NCBI GenBank assembly: GCA_934162205.1
Contig: CAKPIA010000001.1
Coordinates: 1 to 64,000 of the forward strand
DNA length: 64,000 nucleotides
Direction of reading: 5' to 3'
DNA from: an uncultured Clostridia bacterium
GTDB taxonomy: Bacteria; Bacillota; Clostridia; TANB77; CAG-508
The translations under genes and the position numbers were made by a program. Under the pieces are notes generated by a model. That model did not search any database. It was not told the origin of the DNA and saw nothing but the letters and a program-made list of their open reading frames with translations. Shown one piece after another: positions 46,720-56,247 of this stretch; positions within the stretch are counted from its first letter, which is position 1, and each line of letters starts with the position of its first letter.

Positions 46720-48309
46720 TTAATTTTTGTATGCTTCTACAATTTCTTCCAATTGTTCTCCCGTAAGGACCTCTTCTTCCATAAGCCACTCAACAATATT
46801 GTCAATAAGTTCCCTATTTTCCAAAATTACTTTTTCTGCTTGCTGATATGCTTCTTCAAGAATTTTTGAAATCTCCTTATTTATTTCTTCTTTATTTTGT
46901 TCATTTAGTAAATAATCTTTTACCAAATAACCGTTATATGCAGTAAAATTTCTGTTTTTTGAAGATTCAGATAATCCATATACAGTAAGCATATCCTCTG
47001 CTATTGTATTGGCAGCTTCTAAGTCATTAAAAGCACCTGAAGAATATGAGTTAGTAATTAATTTTTCAGAAATTCTTCCAGCTAAATAAACTGATATCGT
47101 TTCCATAAAGTATTCTCTTGTATAATTCATGTTTTTTCCAGGTACAATATATGTAACATTTACACCAAGATAATCCATCATTGGTAGTATTGAAACATAT
47201 GCAATTTTCACATTCTGTATGTGCTTACACATTTTTTGAACAATATAATGTCCTACCTCATGGTAAGCAATTATTTTCTTTTCTTCCTCACTCATACTCT
47301 TGTATAATTTAAGATAAGAATCATAACAGGCCAGAATGCATTCTTTATCTACCTTCGTCTTTCCATTTTGTTTGGCTTCTACAAATGTACGATCAAGAAC
47401 ATTTATTGTATTTCCTGGTTCTGCAGAAATCGAATTTGTTAAACTTGCTGTAAATATAGCATATTTAAGCATTTCATTTGATATGCTAATTTGATTCTCT
47501 GCTTCAAGTTTTTTCACATGATTTTTTACCATAGGTAAAATCTCTTCAATTTCGGGTTTTTTTACATAAACTCTATTTACATATTTTCCAACCCTAAAAT
47601 CTTTTTGGAACAACTCTTCGAAGTCCTCTTTAGAACAAGTTGTTATTGTTGGTATCTTGTATTTTATAATGCAATTATTAATGATTGTTGCTAAATAGGG
47701 GCTAACTCTCATATATAATGCCTTATCTATATACAAGACTACATTATTAGCATTTTTTGCCAGATATACCAGTATGCTTTTTACAACTTTTTCTAACATC
47801 CATTCCTTTTTTATTGTTAAAATCTTTTCCGGTCTTAACAACAACATTCTTTTGGTATAAAATTCTATTGGACATTTTCCTATTTCAATCTGCCGTGCTA
47901 TTTCATAGCATATAGCTGTTTTTCCAACATCTTTATCCCCTATCAGAAAAACATTGTTTTTGCATTTTTGGGACAAATAAAACCAAACTTTTTTGATTTC
48001 ATCATCTCTTCCTACAAGAGGACGTTTATTAAAAAAATTGATTTGACTTGTGAAATCTACTAAATATTTTCCTAACTGTATTGGTATACTATTAAGATTT
48101 TCACTCTTTTGTATCAACAATCTAAGTTTCCCTACATTAATGTCAAAATCTAGTTTTTGATTTCCATTAATAACCAAGTTCAATCTAGTTTCTTCCTTGC
48201 CTTCTTCTTCGGCAATTTCTAAAACATTTTTTAGATATTTGGTATCAACTAGCAATTTTACTACCCGGTTATTAATAACAATCGGAACTATTGTAACATT
48301 ATTTTTCAT
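46720..48309 (-). CDS. Chimera of Clp-type AAA domain and FtsH-type M41 peptidase
   Basis: 529 residues, no membrane helix. About 1-90: beta-rich unknown domain. About 95-330: an AAA module aligning with ClpA/B/C D1 rather than FtsH: PLVGRDDEIKKV, Walker A GDKDVGKT (124-131), a KYVNRVYVKKPEIEEI segment matching the Clp FxxVyVxEP block, and NVLDRTFVEA. Walker B reads VVLYIDKALYM, so the catalytic Glu is Lys196, and the Arg-finger pair of Clp is not seen. About 340-529: M41 zinc peptidase, HEVGH at 350-354 and the third-ligand block SSGAFNDLEAA (Asp429). Start ATG 48309 has an ideal AAAGGAGG site. ATP hydrolysis is doubtful; peptidase residues are intact. Full FtsH is at 54409-56226. Confidence 0.8.
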   Translation of the reverse strand: MKNNVTIVPIVINNRVVKLLVDTKYLKNVLEIAEEEGKEETRLNLVINGNQKLDFDINVGKLRLLIQKSENLNSIPIQLGKYLVDFTSQINFFNKRPLVGRDDEIKKVWFYLSQKCKNNVFLIGDKDVGKTAICYEIARQIEIGKCPIEFYTKRMLLLRPEKILTIKKEWMLEKVVKSILVYLAKNANNVVLYIDKALYMRVSPYLATIINNCIIKYKIPTITTCSKEDFEELFQKDFRVGKYVNRVYVKKPEIEEILPMVKNHVKKLEAENQISISNEMLKYAIFTASLTNSISAEPGNTINVLDRTFVEAKQNGKTKVDKECILACYDSYLKLYKSMSEEEKKIIAYHEVGHYIVQKMCKHIQNVKIAYVSILPMMDYLGVNVTYIVPGKNMNYTREYFMETISVYLAGRISEKLITNSYSSGAFNDLEAANTIAEDMLTVYGLSESSKNRNFTAYNGYLVKDYLLNEQNKEEINKEISKILEEAYQQAEKVILENRELIDNIVEWLMEEEVLTGEQLEEIVEAYKN

Positions 48310-48420
48310 AACTATTCCCTCCTTTATTCTATAAAGTACCATATTTATAGTTGATGATTTACTTTGTTGCTATAGTTATATTTTTTCTCCTTTCTCTCGT
48401 ATTTAATGTTGCATGTATAC

Positions 48421-48449
48421 ATAATATCATATTTTTAATTTATTTTCAA
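48421..48449 (-). promoter_or_regulatory. Promoter of the AAA/M41 chimera gene
   Basis: TTGAAA at 48449-48444, 17-base spacer, TATTAT at 48426-48421. Leaves a leader of about 110 bases that contains a second AAAGGAG not followed by a start codon. Confidence 0.55.
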
Positions 48450-48459
48450 TAAGTTAAAC

Positions 48460-49527
48460 TTATATCCTTAATCTTTCTCCTGCATAAATTAAATTTGGAT
48501 TTTTTATATTGTTAAGTTCTACTATATTTTGAATTGTTGTATTATATTTTCTTGCTATTTTGTATAATGTATCTCCTCTTTTTATTGTATAAATTTTATG
48601 ATTTGTTTCACCTTTTTCTTCATAAACTGTATTTGTAATTATTTTCAAATTTTCTCCAACATAAATCAAGTTAGGATTTTTTATATTATTTATTTTTACA
48701 ATTTCATTTATTGTCGTATTATATTTTCTTGCTATTTTCCATAAAGAATCCCCTCTTTTTACAGTATATATTACTGTTTTTGTATCATTACTATTTGTTT
48801 TTGGGTTTTCTATTTTAGGTAATTTAGTTTTATCATTTAAAAAGATTTCTTTTGTATATTTATCTCTATCTACCAGATCACTAATACCATTTATTCTTCC
48901 TCTATCTGAATATTGAACTCCTATATATTTTTTCCAATTTGAATTAACATTATTTAACTCTCTATAATCTCCATAATAAGCAAGCCATAAACTATATTTA
49001 TTTGCTATTTCATTATTAAACGTTGTTTCAGAGTTTGATAAATCACTATATACTATTACCTCTTTTCCTGTGTATTCTTTTGTTTTTTCTAAAAATCTTT
49101 TAGATACTCTATTTATTTCTTCTCGTGAAATTCCACCAAATACTTCAAAATCCATTGCTAATTTACAATCAACTTCTTTTTCTGCAATTGTTGATGCAAA
49201 AAATCTTGCTTCTTCCTCTGCTTCTACAGTATTTCTTGCTCTTACAAAATGATAAAATCCTATTTTTAAATTATTTCTTTTTGCATTTTCGTAATTTGTT
49301 TCAAAATATGGATCTTTAAAATCCATCCCCTCACTTGATTTTATATATACTACTTCTATTCCCGCTTCTTTTACTTTTTTATAGTCTATGTAGCCTTGCC
49401 ATTGACTTACGTCAATTCCTTCGTATTCTAATTTTGATTCTTCTGTTAATGCTAATACTTTTGTATTAAACATTATTGATAGCATAATTATTAATGAAAA
49501 TAAAGATACTATAATTTTTTTCTTCAT
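48460..49527 (-). CDS. Secreted GH25 lysozyme with two LysM domains
   Basis: 355 residues. Signal peptide about 1-26. GH25 domain about 33-225: GIDVSQWQGYID, VVYIKSSEGMDF, the acidic strand KLAMDFEVFG and YSLWLAYYGD. Two LysM domains close the protein: YTVKRGDSLWKIARKYNTT and YTIKRGDTLYKIARKYNTT, each with NNIKNPNLIY(V/A)GE. LysM binds GlcNAc in peptidoglycan, placing the muramidase on the wall. ATG 49527 has AGGAGG upstream; the frame is open six codons further. Last gene of the FemAB-alr-ftsH run. No clear terminator follows. Confidence 0.92.
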   Translation of the reverse strand: MKKKIIVSLFSLIIMLSIMFNTKVLALTEESKLEYEGIDVSQWQGYIDYKKVKEAGIEVVYIKSSEGMDFKDPYFETNYENAKRNNLKIGFYHFVRARNTVEAEEEARFFASTIAEKEVDCKLAMDFEVFGGISREEINRVSKRFLEKTKEYTGKEVIVYSDLSNSETTFNNEIANKYSLWLAYYGDYRELNNVNSNWKKYIGVQYSDRGRINGISDLVDRDKYTKEIFLNDKTKLPKIENPKTNSNDTKTVIYTVKRGDSLWKIARKYNTTINEIVKINNIKNPNLIYVGENLKIITNTVYEEKGETNHKIYTIKRGDTLYKIARKYNTTIQNIVELNNIKNPNLIYAGERLRI

Positions 49528-49579
49528 AAAAAAACCTCCTAACATATTTAATTATATGTTAAAAGGCTTTAATTGGTTA

Positions 49580-51865
49580 TTATTTAATTGTATACTCATA
49601 TACATTTATGTTTTTTACATCAAATAATGATAATTCATCGTTTTTATCTTCAAAACTAACAATATTAAATGATGTATTTTTTTCTAAGTCTAATTCTATA
49701 TTTGATAAATCTACTAATATATTAGTACTTAAATTCATTCCTTCTGGCAATGTTCTATTTTTATTATTATAGTAAATTATGTTAGTAAGCATTATTGCAT
49801 TTATTCCATTTTTTATATTTATTTTATATAAATTAAATTCTTTTTCTTTATTATATAAAATTTTATTTATTTCTTGTTCTGGATTTATATTAAAAATATT
49901 ATATATATCTTTATTTAGTTCATTTTTTGAAGATATCATGTAAATATACATTTCTTCTTCTATTTTGTTATTTTGCAATATTGTATTTATATTTTGAACT
50001 ATTTTTTCTAATGACATTTTATAACCTAATTGTTTTGTCATTTTATTTAATTCCAAAATATTAAATTTATCTCTACTAATCTCTCTATGCTTTTGATTTG
50101 CTATTGTTTTTTCTTTTCTATTGTCATCTAATATTCCACCAAAAATATCTACATCTTCTTTTGAAGCATCTGCTTTTAGTTCTTCTTTCATTGATTTTAA
50201 ACTGTTTTCTATTTCTTTTGGTTTTACTTTGTTGCATTTTATATTATTTAAAATATCTATTAAATCTGTTGTTGATATGTAAATGCTGTCTAATTCATCA
50301 TTTGATAATTCTTTTCTGTATTTTTTATCATATTCTTTTCCTAGCGTTTCTAAATCCTCGTTATAATCAAATACTTTTATAATTTTTCTTTCTACATTTA
50401 CTTCTTCTTGCTCTCCTTCTGGTAATGTTGCTACTTCGTCTTTGTTACTATATTTCCAGAATTCAAATATACTTTTTTTATGCTTGTCTATCTCTTCAAT
50501 ATACATTGTTGCATTTTCTATTTTTTTAGTTAAATTTTTATTTTTTAATTTTAATGCATTTATATCCATTTTTAAGTTACTAATTTCTATTTCTTTTTGT
50601 TCAAATTTTTTATATTCTTCTACCAATTCCTCTATTGTATAAGAATTTTTTAATTTTCCCTTAGAAACTTCTTTTTCATCTTTTAAGTTTTCTTCATTTT
50701 TTTTATCTTCTTGTTCTATTTTTTCTAGATTTTTATTTTTTGAACTTTTACTATATTTAAAGAAATATTTTACTTTACCAAAAAATGTTTTTCTACATTC
50801 TAAAAATGTTGATATTTGCTTTTCTTTTGATATATATTCTCTTTCTAACTCTTGAGATTTTATTCTTATATCTTCTAATTTTTTTACTAATCTTTCTTTT
50901 TCTGAAATTATAGTTTCATTTTTATCTAATAATTCCACATATTGATCTCTAATAAATTTTGCTAATTTTGCATATTCCATTTTTACATTATTATAATAAA
51001 ATTCTATATTTCCATATTCGTTTATATTTGTTTTAAAATTATAATAATGTGGCAATTCTGTTTGTAATATAAATATAGCCTTTAATAATTTATAAAATTT
51101 TTCAGCTTCTTCTTTTGTTGATAATGTTATTTTATATGGTGTTTTTATTTTCCCATAAACTTCTGTTTCTCCAACAATTTGAATACTTAAATTATCATCT
51201 TTATCATATACTTCGTATACTAATGGCCAATCTTTTGTAAATAGCCATAAATAATTTTCTATATCTTCAAATTGTGATCTTTTTAAGTATGTACTTGAGT
51301 ATTCAACATTGCTTATTGGAACAAATATCTTTTGTGATTTTCTTTTTTTAAGTTGTTTTTTTAACAAATAGAAAAATGCTGAACAGTTTGAATCTTCTGT
51401 TGGAACTAACATAAAGTATTTATCTTTTACTTGTGAATAATATATTTGCCATAAGTAATTACCTGGGTATTTAACTTTAAATGGAATACCTTTATTTAGT
51501 TTTTTCTGTTCTTCTTCTATTTCATCAACATTATCTGTATTTAAGTTTTTTAACATATTTAAAAATGTTGTATGTCTTAATATGTCATCTTCATTTTCTG
51601 GTACTAAATATGAATAAATTGGTGCTGATTTAGAATATTTTTCTTTTAAATCATTTAATCTATTTGTTGGTGATAATAATATTTGTATATCTTTTGGTTC
51701 AAGATATCTGTATTGTTTAAATTTATTTTCATCATAATTTTCTGTTGCTCTAAAATCTAAAGGTTCAAATTCCTTTAAATTTACTGGTATTTTATCTAAG
51801 TCTAATTCTAAATATTCTAATTTTTTTTCTATATCGATTTTTTCTACATTTGTACCGCTTTTCAA
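49580..51865 (-). CDS. Unknown 761-aa protein with central coiled coil
   Basis: Not recognised. About 1-300 is a folded region with aromatic and charged residues (YLWQIYYSQVKDKYFMLVP, then SNCSAFFYLLKKQLKKR). About 315-470 is a long Lys/Glu coiled coil interrupted by FFGKVKYFFKYSKSSKN. About 480-761 is mixed, ending in beta-like segments. No signal peptide or membrane helix. Starts at TTG 51865 with AAAGGAG nine bases upstream. The neighbours, a deacetylase and a lysozyme in the same run, hint at a wall-related cytosolic scaffold, but this is only context. Confidence 0.68.
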   Translation of the reverse strand: MKSGTNVEKIDIEKKLEYLELDLDKIPVNLKEFEPLDFRATENYDENKFKQYRYLEPKDIQILLSPTNRLNDLKEKYSKSAPIYSYLVPENEDDILRHTTFLNMLKNLNTDNVDEIEEEQKKLNKGIPFKVKYPGNYLWQIYYSQVKDKYFMLVPTEDSNCSAFFYLLKKQLKKRKSQKIFVPISNVEYSSTYLKRSQFEDIENYLWLFTKDWPLVYEVYDKDDNLSIQIVGETEVYGKIKTPYKITLSTKEEAEKFYKLLKAIFILQTELPHYYNFKTNINEYGNIEFYYNNVKMEYAKLAKFIRDQYVELLDKNETIISEKERLVKKLEDIRIKSQELEREYISKEKQISTFLECRKTFFGKVKYFFKYSKSSKNKNLEKIEQEDKKNEENLKDEKEVSKGKLKNSYTIEELVEEYKKFEQKEIEISNLKMDINALKLKNKNLTKKIENATMYIEEIDKHKKSIFEFWKYSNKDEVATLPEGEQEEVNVERKIIKVFDYNEDLETLGKEYDKKYRKELSNDELDSIYISTTDLIDILNNIKCNKVKPKEIENSLKSMKEELKADASKEDVDIFGGILDDNRKEKTIANQKHREISRDKFNILELNKMTKQLGYKMSLEKIVQNINTILQNNKIEEEMYIYMISSKNELNKDIYNIFNINPEQEINKILYNKEKEFNLYKINIKNGINAIMLTNIIYYNNKNRTLPEGMNLSTNILVDLSNIELDLEKNTSFNIVSFEDKNDELSLFDVKNINVYEYTIK

Positions 51866-51887
51866 AATTTTTCTCTCCTTTGTACAA

Positions 51888-52784
51888 TTATTTTATAATA
51901 TCATAAAAACTTTTAAACTCATATCCTTTTTCTCTTAACATTGATATTACTGTTGGTAATGCTTCATAAGTTGTTTTTTTATTTCCTGCATCATGCATTA
52001 AAATTACTAAGCTGTTCTTTTCCCCCATTGTCTTTTGTAATTCAGAAACCAATTCTTCTACAGAATTTTTTCCTTCTGCATCACCTGTTAATGCATTCCA
52101 ATCAACATGAGCAATATTATTTTTATCCAATTCTGCTACTGCTTCTTTTTTTAATTGTGCATATCTGCCCCCTGGTACTCCTCCAGGAAATCTAAATAAA
52201 TGTGAATTATATTCTTTTACTCCTATGGCTTTTCTTACAGCATCATTTGTTTTATTATATTCATCTAAAACAGATTGAACAGAAGAATATATTTGTGAAT
52301 ACATATGAGAATATCCATGATTTGCTATATAATGTCCTTCTTCATATTCTCTTTTTACAATATCAGGATATAATTCTACCCTACTTCCTAATACAAAAAA
52401 TGTTGCTTTTATTTTTTCTTGTTTTAATAAATCAAGTATTGGGATTGTAACAGTTTTTGATGGTCCATCATCAAATGTTAAAAACACCCTTTTTTTATCT
52501 GACTTATATATTTGTGACATATTTTCTTTTCCTTTTTGTGTTAGTACAGGTGTATTTTTGTTGTTTTCTATAATTGCTGTTATTATACCGTTTTGTTTTT
52601 TAGTATTATTAGGTGATATTTTGGATATTTGTGCTTCTGTTTGTTTAAAACATGCATTTATACTAGTTGCCTTTTTTATATGATTTACCATCACTATAGC
52701 AACTAGTATCATTACTAATATAAATATTATTATCATCGTTATTGCTCTTTTTAAGTACATTCTTTTTATATATATTAGATCCAT
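51888..52784 (-). CDS. Membrane-anchored polysaccharide deacetylase (NodB domain)
   Basis: 298 residues: one membrane helix at about 12-32, then a NodB domain from about 92. Motif 1 FLTFDDGPS (Asp pair), motif 2 NHGYSH (metal His pair), motif 3 RFPGGVPGG, motif 4 HVDWNALTGD, motif 5 VILMHDAG. The family removes N-acetyl groups from peptidoglycan or other glycans outside the cell; peptidoglycan MurNAc/GlcNAc is the likely target here given the lysozyme and FemAB neighbours. 12 bases after metG. Confidence 0.92.
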   Translation of the reverse strand: MDLIYIKRMYLKRAITMIIIFILVMILVAIVMVNHIKKATSINACFKQTEAQISKISPNNTKKQNGIITAIIENNKNTPVLTQKGKENMSQIYKSDKKRVFLTFDDGPSKTVTIPILDLLKQEKIKATFFVLGSRVELYPDIVKREYEEGHYIANHGYSHMYSQIYSSVQSVLDEYNKTNDAVRKAIGVKEYNSHLFRFPGGVPGGRYAQLKKEAVAELDKNNIAHVDWNALTGDAEGKNSVEELVSELQKTMGEKNSLVILMHDAGNKKTTYEALPTVISMLREKGYEFKSFYDIIK

Positions 52785-52796
52785 TTTTTCACCTTA

Positions 52797-54374
52797 TTAT
52801 TTGTTTTTCATACCATTTTTTATATATTCAATTTCTTCTTCTGCATCTAATCTCATAAATAATGGTTCACCCTTTTCAATTACTTTTATGTCTTTTAGTT
52901 GATCATATTTGCTTAGGCTTTCCCATGATTTTAAACTTTCTTCGTTTATTCCTAATTGTTTAAACATTTTTTCTGAAGTTTCTTCCATAAATGGAGTTAA
53001 TATTATTGCTATTTTTCTTAAATTTTCTATTAAATGATATATTGTTGATTTTAATTTATCTTTATTTTCTTCTTTTGCTTGTGCCCAAGGCATTGTTTCA
53101 TCTATATATTTGTTTGTTCTTGATATTAATGCCCATATTTCTTGTAATGCTAATCCAATTTCCATATTTTCTATAAGTTCTTCTATTTTCTTTAATTGAT
53201 TTAAACAATATTCTTCTAATTCTTCATCAACATCATTTAATTTTCCTATATATTCTGGAACTTCTCCATTAAAGTATTTATTTACCATAGATATTGTTCT
53301 ATTTAATAAATTTCCTAAATCATTACATAAATCAAAATTAAATCTTTCTACAAATTCTTCAGGAGAAAATACTCCATCTGTTGAAGAAGGCACTTCTCTT
53401 AATAAGAAATATCTTGTTGCATCTAATCCATATCTATTTATTAATAATTCTGGATATACTACATTTCCTTTTGATTTACTCATTTTTCCATCTTTCATTG
53501 TTATCCAATTATGAACAAATATTGTTTTTGGTAATGGTAAATCTAATGCCATTAAGAATATTGGCCAATATATTAAGTGAAATCTTGCTATATCTTTTCC
53601 AACTATTTGCAAATCTGCTGGCCAGTATTTTTTAAATAAACTATCATCTTCTGATAAATATCCTAATGCTGATAAATAATTTGTTAAAGCATCTAGCCAT
53701 ACATATACAACATGTTTTGGATCCTTTAATACTTTTATTCCCCAATCAAATGTTGTTCTACTTACACATAAATCTTCTAATCCTGGTTTTATAAAATTAT
53801 TTATCATTTCTGTTTTTCTATATGCTGGTTTTATAAAATCTGGATGTTCATCATAATATTTTAACAATTTATCAACATATTTACTCATTTTAAAGAAGTA
53901 TGCTTCTTCTTTCATTGGAACAACTTCTCTTCCACAATCCGGACATTTTCCATCTACTAATTGTGTTTCTGTAAAAAATGTCTCACATGGTACGCAATAT
54001 AATCCTTTATATTCTCCTTTATAAATGTCTCCTGATTCCATAAATCTATCAAATATTTTTTCTACTACTTTTACATGTTTTTCGTCAGTAGTACGTATAA
54101 ATTGATCATAATCTATATTCATTGTTTTCCATAAATCTTTGGCCATTTGTGCCATTTCATCAACATATTGTTGTGGTGTTTTTCCAAGCTCTTCTGCTTT
54201 ATTTTGGATTTTTTGTCCATGCTCATCTGTTCCTGTTAAAAGATATGTGTCATATCCTTTTAGTTTTCTATATTTTTTCATTGTATCAGCTAATACTGTT
54301 GTATATGCTGTTCCTATATGAAATTTTCCACTTGGATAGTATATTGGTGTAGTTATATAATATTTTTCGCTCAT
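52797..54374 (-). CDS. metG: Methionyl-tRNA synthetase
   Basis: 525 residues. Class I signatures: TPIYYPSGKFHIGTAYT (HIGH-like) and DGKMSKSKGN (KMSKS). A zinc knuckle of two Cys pairs (CVPCETFF and CPDCG) lies between. The C-terminus ends after the anticodon-binding helices and lacks the tRNA-binding/dimer extension found in longer MetG. Start ATG 54374 with GGAGAGGGG upstream. Housekeeping gene inside a wall-gene run, 34 bases after ftsH. Confidence 0.95.
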   Translation of the reverse strand: MSEKYYITTPIYYPSGKFHIGTAYTTVLADTMKKYRKLKGYDTYLLTGTDEHGQKIQNKAEELGKTPQQYVDEMAQMAKDLWKTMNIDYDQFIRTTDEKHVKVVEKIFDRFMESGDIYKGEYKGLYCVPCETFFTETQLVDGKCPDCGREVVPMKEEAYFFKMSKYVDKLLKYYDEHPDFIKPAYRKTEMINNFIKPGLEDLCVSRTTFDWGIKVLKDPKHVVYVWLDALTNYLSALGYLSEDDSLFKKYWPADLQIVGKDIARFHLIYWPIFLMALDLPLPKTIFVHNWITMKDGKMSKSKGNVVYPELLINRYGLDATRYFLLREVPSSTDGVFSPEEFVERFNFDLCNDLGNLLNRTISMVNKYFNGEVPEYIGKLNDVDEELEEYCLNQLKKIEELIENMEIGLALQEIWALISRTNKYIDETMPWAQAKEENKDKLKSTIYHLIENLRKIAIILTPFMEETSEKMFKQLGINEESLKSWESLSKYDQLKDIKVIEKGEPLFMRLDAEEEIEYIKNGMKNK

Positions 54375-54408
54375 TTTCCCCTCTCCAATCATATATTATT
54401 TTATTTTT

Positions 54409-56226
54409 TTAGTTTTCTCCAAAAAATTTTTTAAATTCTTCTTCTGTTATTTTTTCTTTTTCTAGTAAAGCTCCTGCTATTTGATGTAATAAATCCATGT
54501 GTTCTCTTAAAATTGTTTGTGCATCACTATATGCTGTATCTATTAACTTTTTGACTTCTTGTCCAACACTATCTTCTATGTTTTCTCCAAACATTTGAAT
54601 AGCATATGGATCATCATTATCATTTTTTAATGATATAGGTCCTATTTTATCACTCATTCCATAAACTGTAACCATATCTTTGGCTACTTTTGTTGCTACT
54701 TCTATATCATTACTTGCTCCTGTTGATATATCATCTAAAGCAATTTTTTCTGCTGCTCTACCACCAAGTAATGCAATTAGTTTTTCTTCCATTTCTGTTT
54801 TAGAAATATAGTATTTATCTTCATCAGATTTATACATTGTATATCCACCAGCAACTCCTCTTGGTATTATTGATATTTCTTTTACTGCTGTTTGTGTTGG
54901 TAAAAATTGACTAACTATTGCATGACCAGCTTCATGATATGCTGTTAATCTTTTATCTTTGTCAGAAATTACTCTACTATGTTTTTCTAATCCTACTGTT
55001 ACCTTTTTTGTAGCTTCATCTATATCTATATTTTCTATAACTTTATGACCTTTTTTAGTTGCTATTATTGCAGATTCATTTAATATGTTTGCAAGTTCTG
55101 CACCTGTAAATCCTGCTGTATCTTCTGCAATATTTTCAAATGATACATCATCTGCAATTTTCATATCTCTTGCATGAATTTTTAATATTTCTTCTCTTCC
55201 TTTTAAATCTGGTGATGCTATTGTTATTTGTCTATCAAATCTACCTGGTCTTAAAAGTGCTTTATCTAACATTTCTGGTCTGTTTGTTGCAGCTAAAACT
55301 ATTATTGTTTCTTCACTTTCAAAACCATCCATTTCGACTAATAATTGATTTAATGTTTGATTGTTTTCTGATTCTGCTCCACTGCTTGATGTTCTTCTTG
55401 ATCCAATTGCATCAATTTCATCTATAAAAACTATACAAGGTGATAATTTTCTTGCTTTTTCAAATAATTTTCTAACACGTGATGCTCCAAGTCCTGCAAA
55501 CATTTCTATAAATTCTGATCCACTCATAGAAATAAATGGAACATTTGCTTCTCCTGCTATTGCCTTTGCAATTAATGTTTTACCTGTACCTGGCTTTCCA
55601 TATAATAAAACACCTTTTGGAATTTTAGCTCCCATTTCTAAGAATTTTTTTGGTTTCTTTAAAAAGTCAACTATTTCTATTAATTCTTGTTTTTCCTCAT
55701 CTAATCCAGCAACATCTTTAAATGTAACTTTTGTTTTTCTTTCTGTTTCCTCATATACTTTGCCTTTTTCACCTAATCCTTGCATTTTGAATATCATTAC
55801 AAATAATGCAACCATTATAGCTGTAGGTAAAAGAGATATTATTGCAGATGGTATTTTTGTTATTGCTTTTTGTGGTTTTTGTATTAATTCTATTTCATTT
55901 CCTTCTGCTACTTTTTGTTGTATTAGTTCCATAAAAGCTTGTGTATTTGGAACTATTGCTGTTTTTTCCTCATCTTGATTTTTTATTTTAACTTTTAATT
56001 TTGTACTTCCTACTGTCATTTCTACCTTTTCAATATTTCCATAAGATATTTCTTTAATTAAATCTGTATAAGGTAATTCTTTATCTTTTTGATCATTAGT
56101 ATTAAAGTACATAGCTACTGCAATAATTGCAGCTACTGCTATTGCAATTATTATTGTTATAATTGCATATATTTTTTTATCTTGTTTTTTGTTATCCTTT
56201 TTTTGTTTTTTAGGATTATTACTCAT
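54409..56226 (-). CDS. ftsH: ATP-dependent membrane zinc protease FtsH
   Basis: 605 residues with the classic order: helix at about 20-42, extracytoplasmic domain, second helix at about 128-148, AAA domain with GKPGTGKT, IVFIDEIDAIG, the second region of homology ATNRPEMLDKALLRPGRFDR, then peptidase HEAGHAIV and SNDIEVAT. Degrades misfolded membrane proteins. Starts with a Lys-rich cytoplasmic tail (KKQKKDNKKQDKK). 21 bases downstream of the DUF1189 gene. Compare the divergent M41 chimera at 46720. Confidence 0.96.
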   Translation of the reverse strand: MSNNPKKQKKDNKKQDKKIYAIITIIIAIAVAAIIAVAMYFNTNDQKDKELPYTDLIKEISYGNIEKVEMTVGSTKLKVKIKNQDEEKTAIVPNTQAFMELIQQKVAEGNEIELIQKPQKAITKIPSAIISLLPTAIMVALFVMIFKMQGLGEKGKVYEETERKTKVTFKDVAGLDEEKQELIEIVDFLKKPKKFLEMGAKIPKGVLLYGKPGTGKTLIAKAIAGEANVPFISMSGSEFIEMFAGLGASRVRKLFEKARKLSPCIVFIDEIDAIGSRRTSSSGAESENNQTLNQLLVEMDGFESEETIIVLAATNRPEMLDKALLRPGRFDRQITIASPDLKGREEILKIHARDMKIADDVSFENIAEDTAGFTGAELANILNESAIIATKKGHKVIENIDIDEATKKVTVGLEKHSRVISDKDKRLTAYHEAGHAIVSQFLPTQTAVKEISIIPRGVAGGYTMYKSDEDKYYISKTEMEEKLIALLGGRAAEKIALDDISTGASNDIEVATKVAKDMVTVYGMSDKIGPISLKNDNDDPYAIQMFGENIEDSVGQEVKKLIDTAYSDAQTILREHMDLLHQIAGALLEKEKITEEEFKKFFGEN

Positions 56227-56247
56227 TTTCTCACACTTCCTTTTATT

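Noticed and set aside
54375..54408. T-box or other riboswitch before metG
   Set aside because: Gap to ftsH is about 34 bases, too short for a T-box; no riboswitch was seen anywhere in the window.
55361..55978. 205-residue plus-strand frame inside ftsH
   Set aside because: Shadow frame; ftsH is unambiguous.
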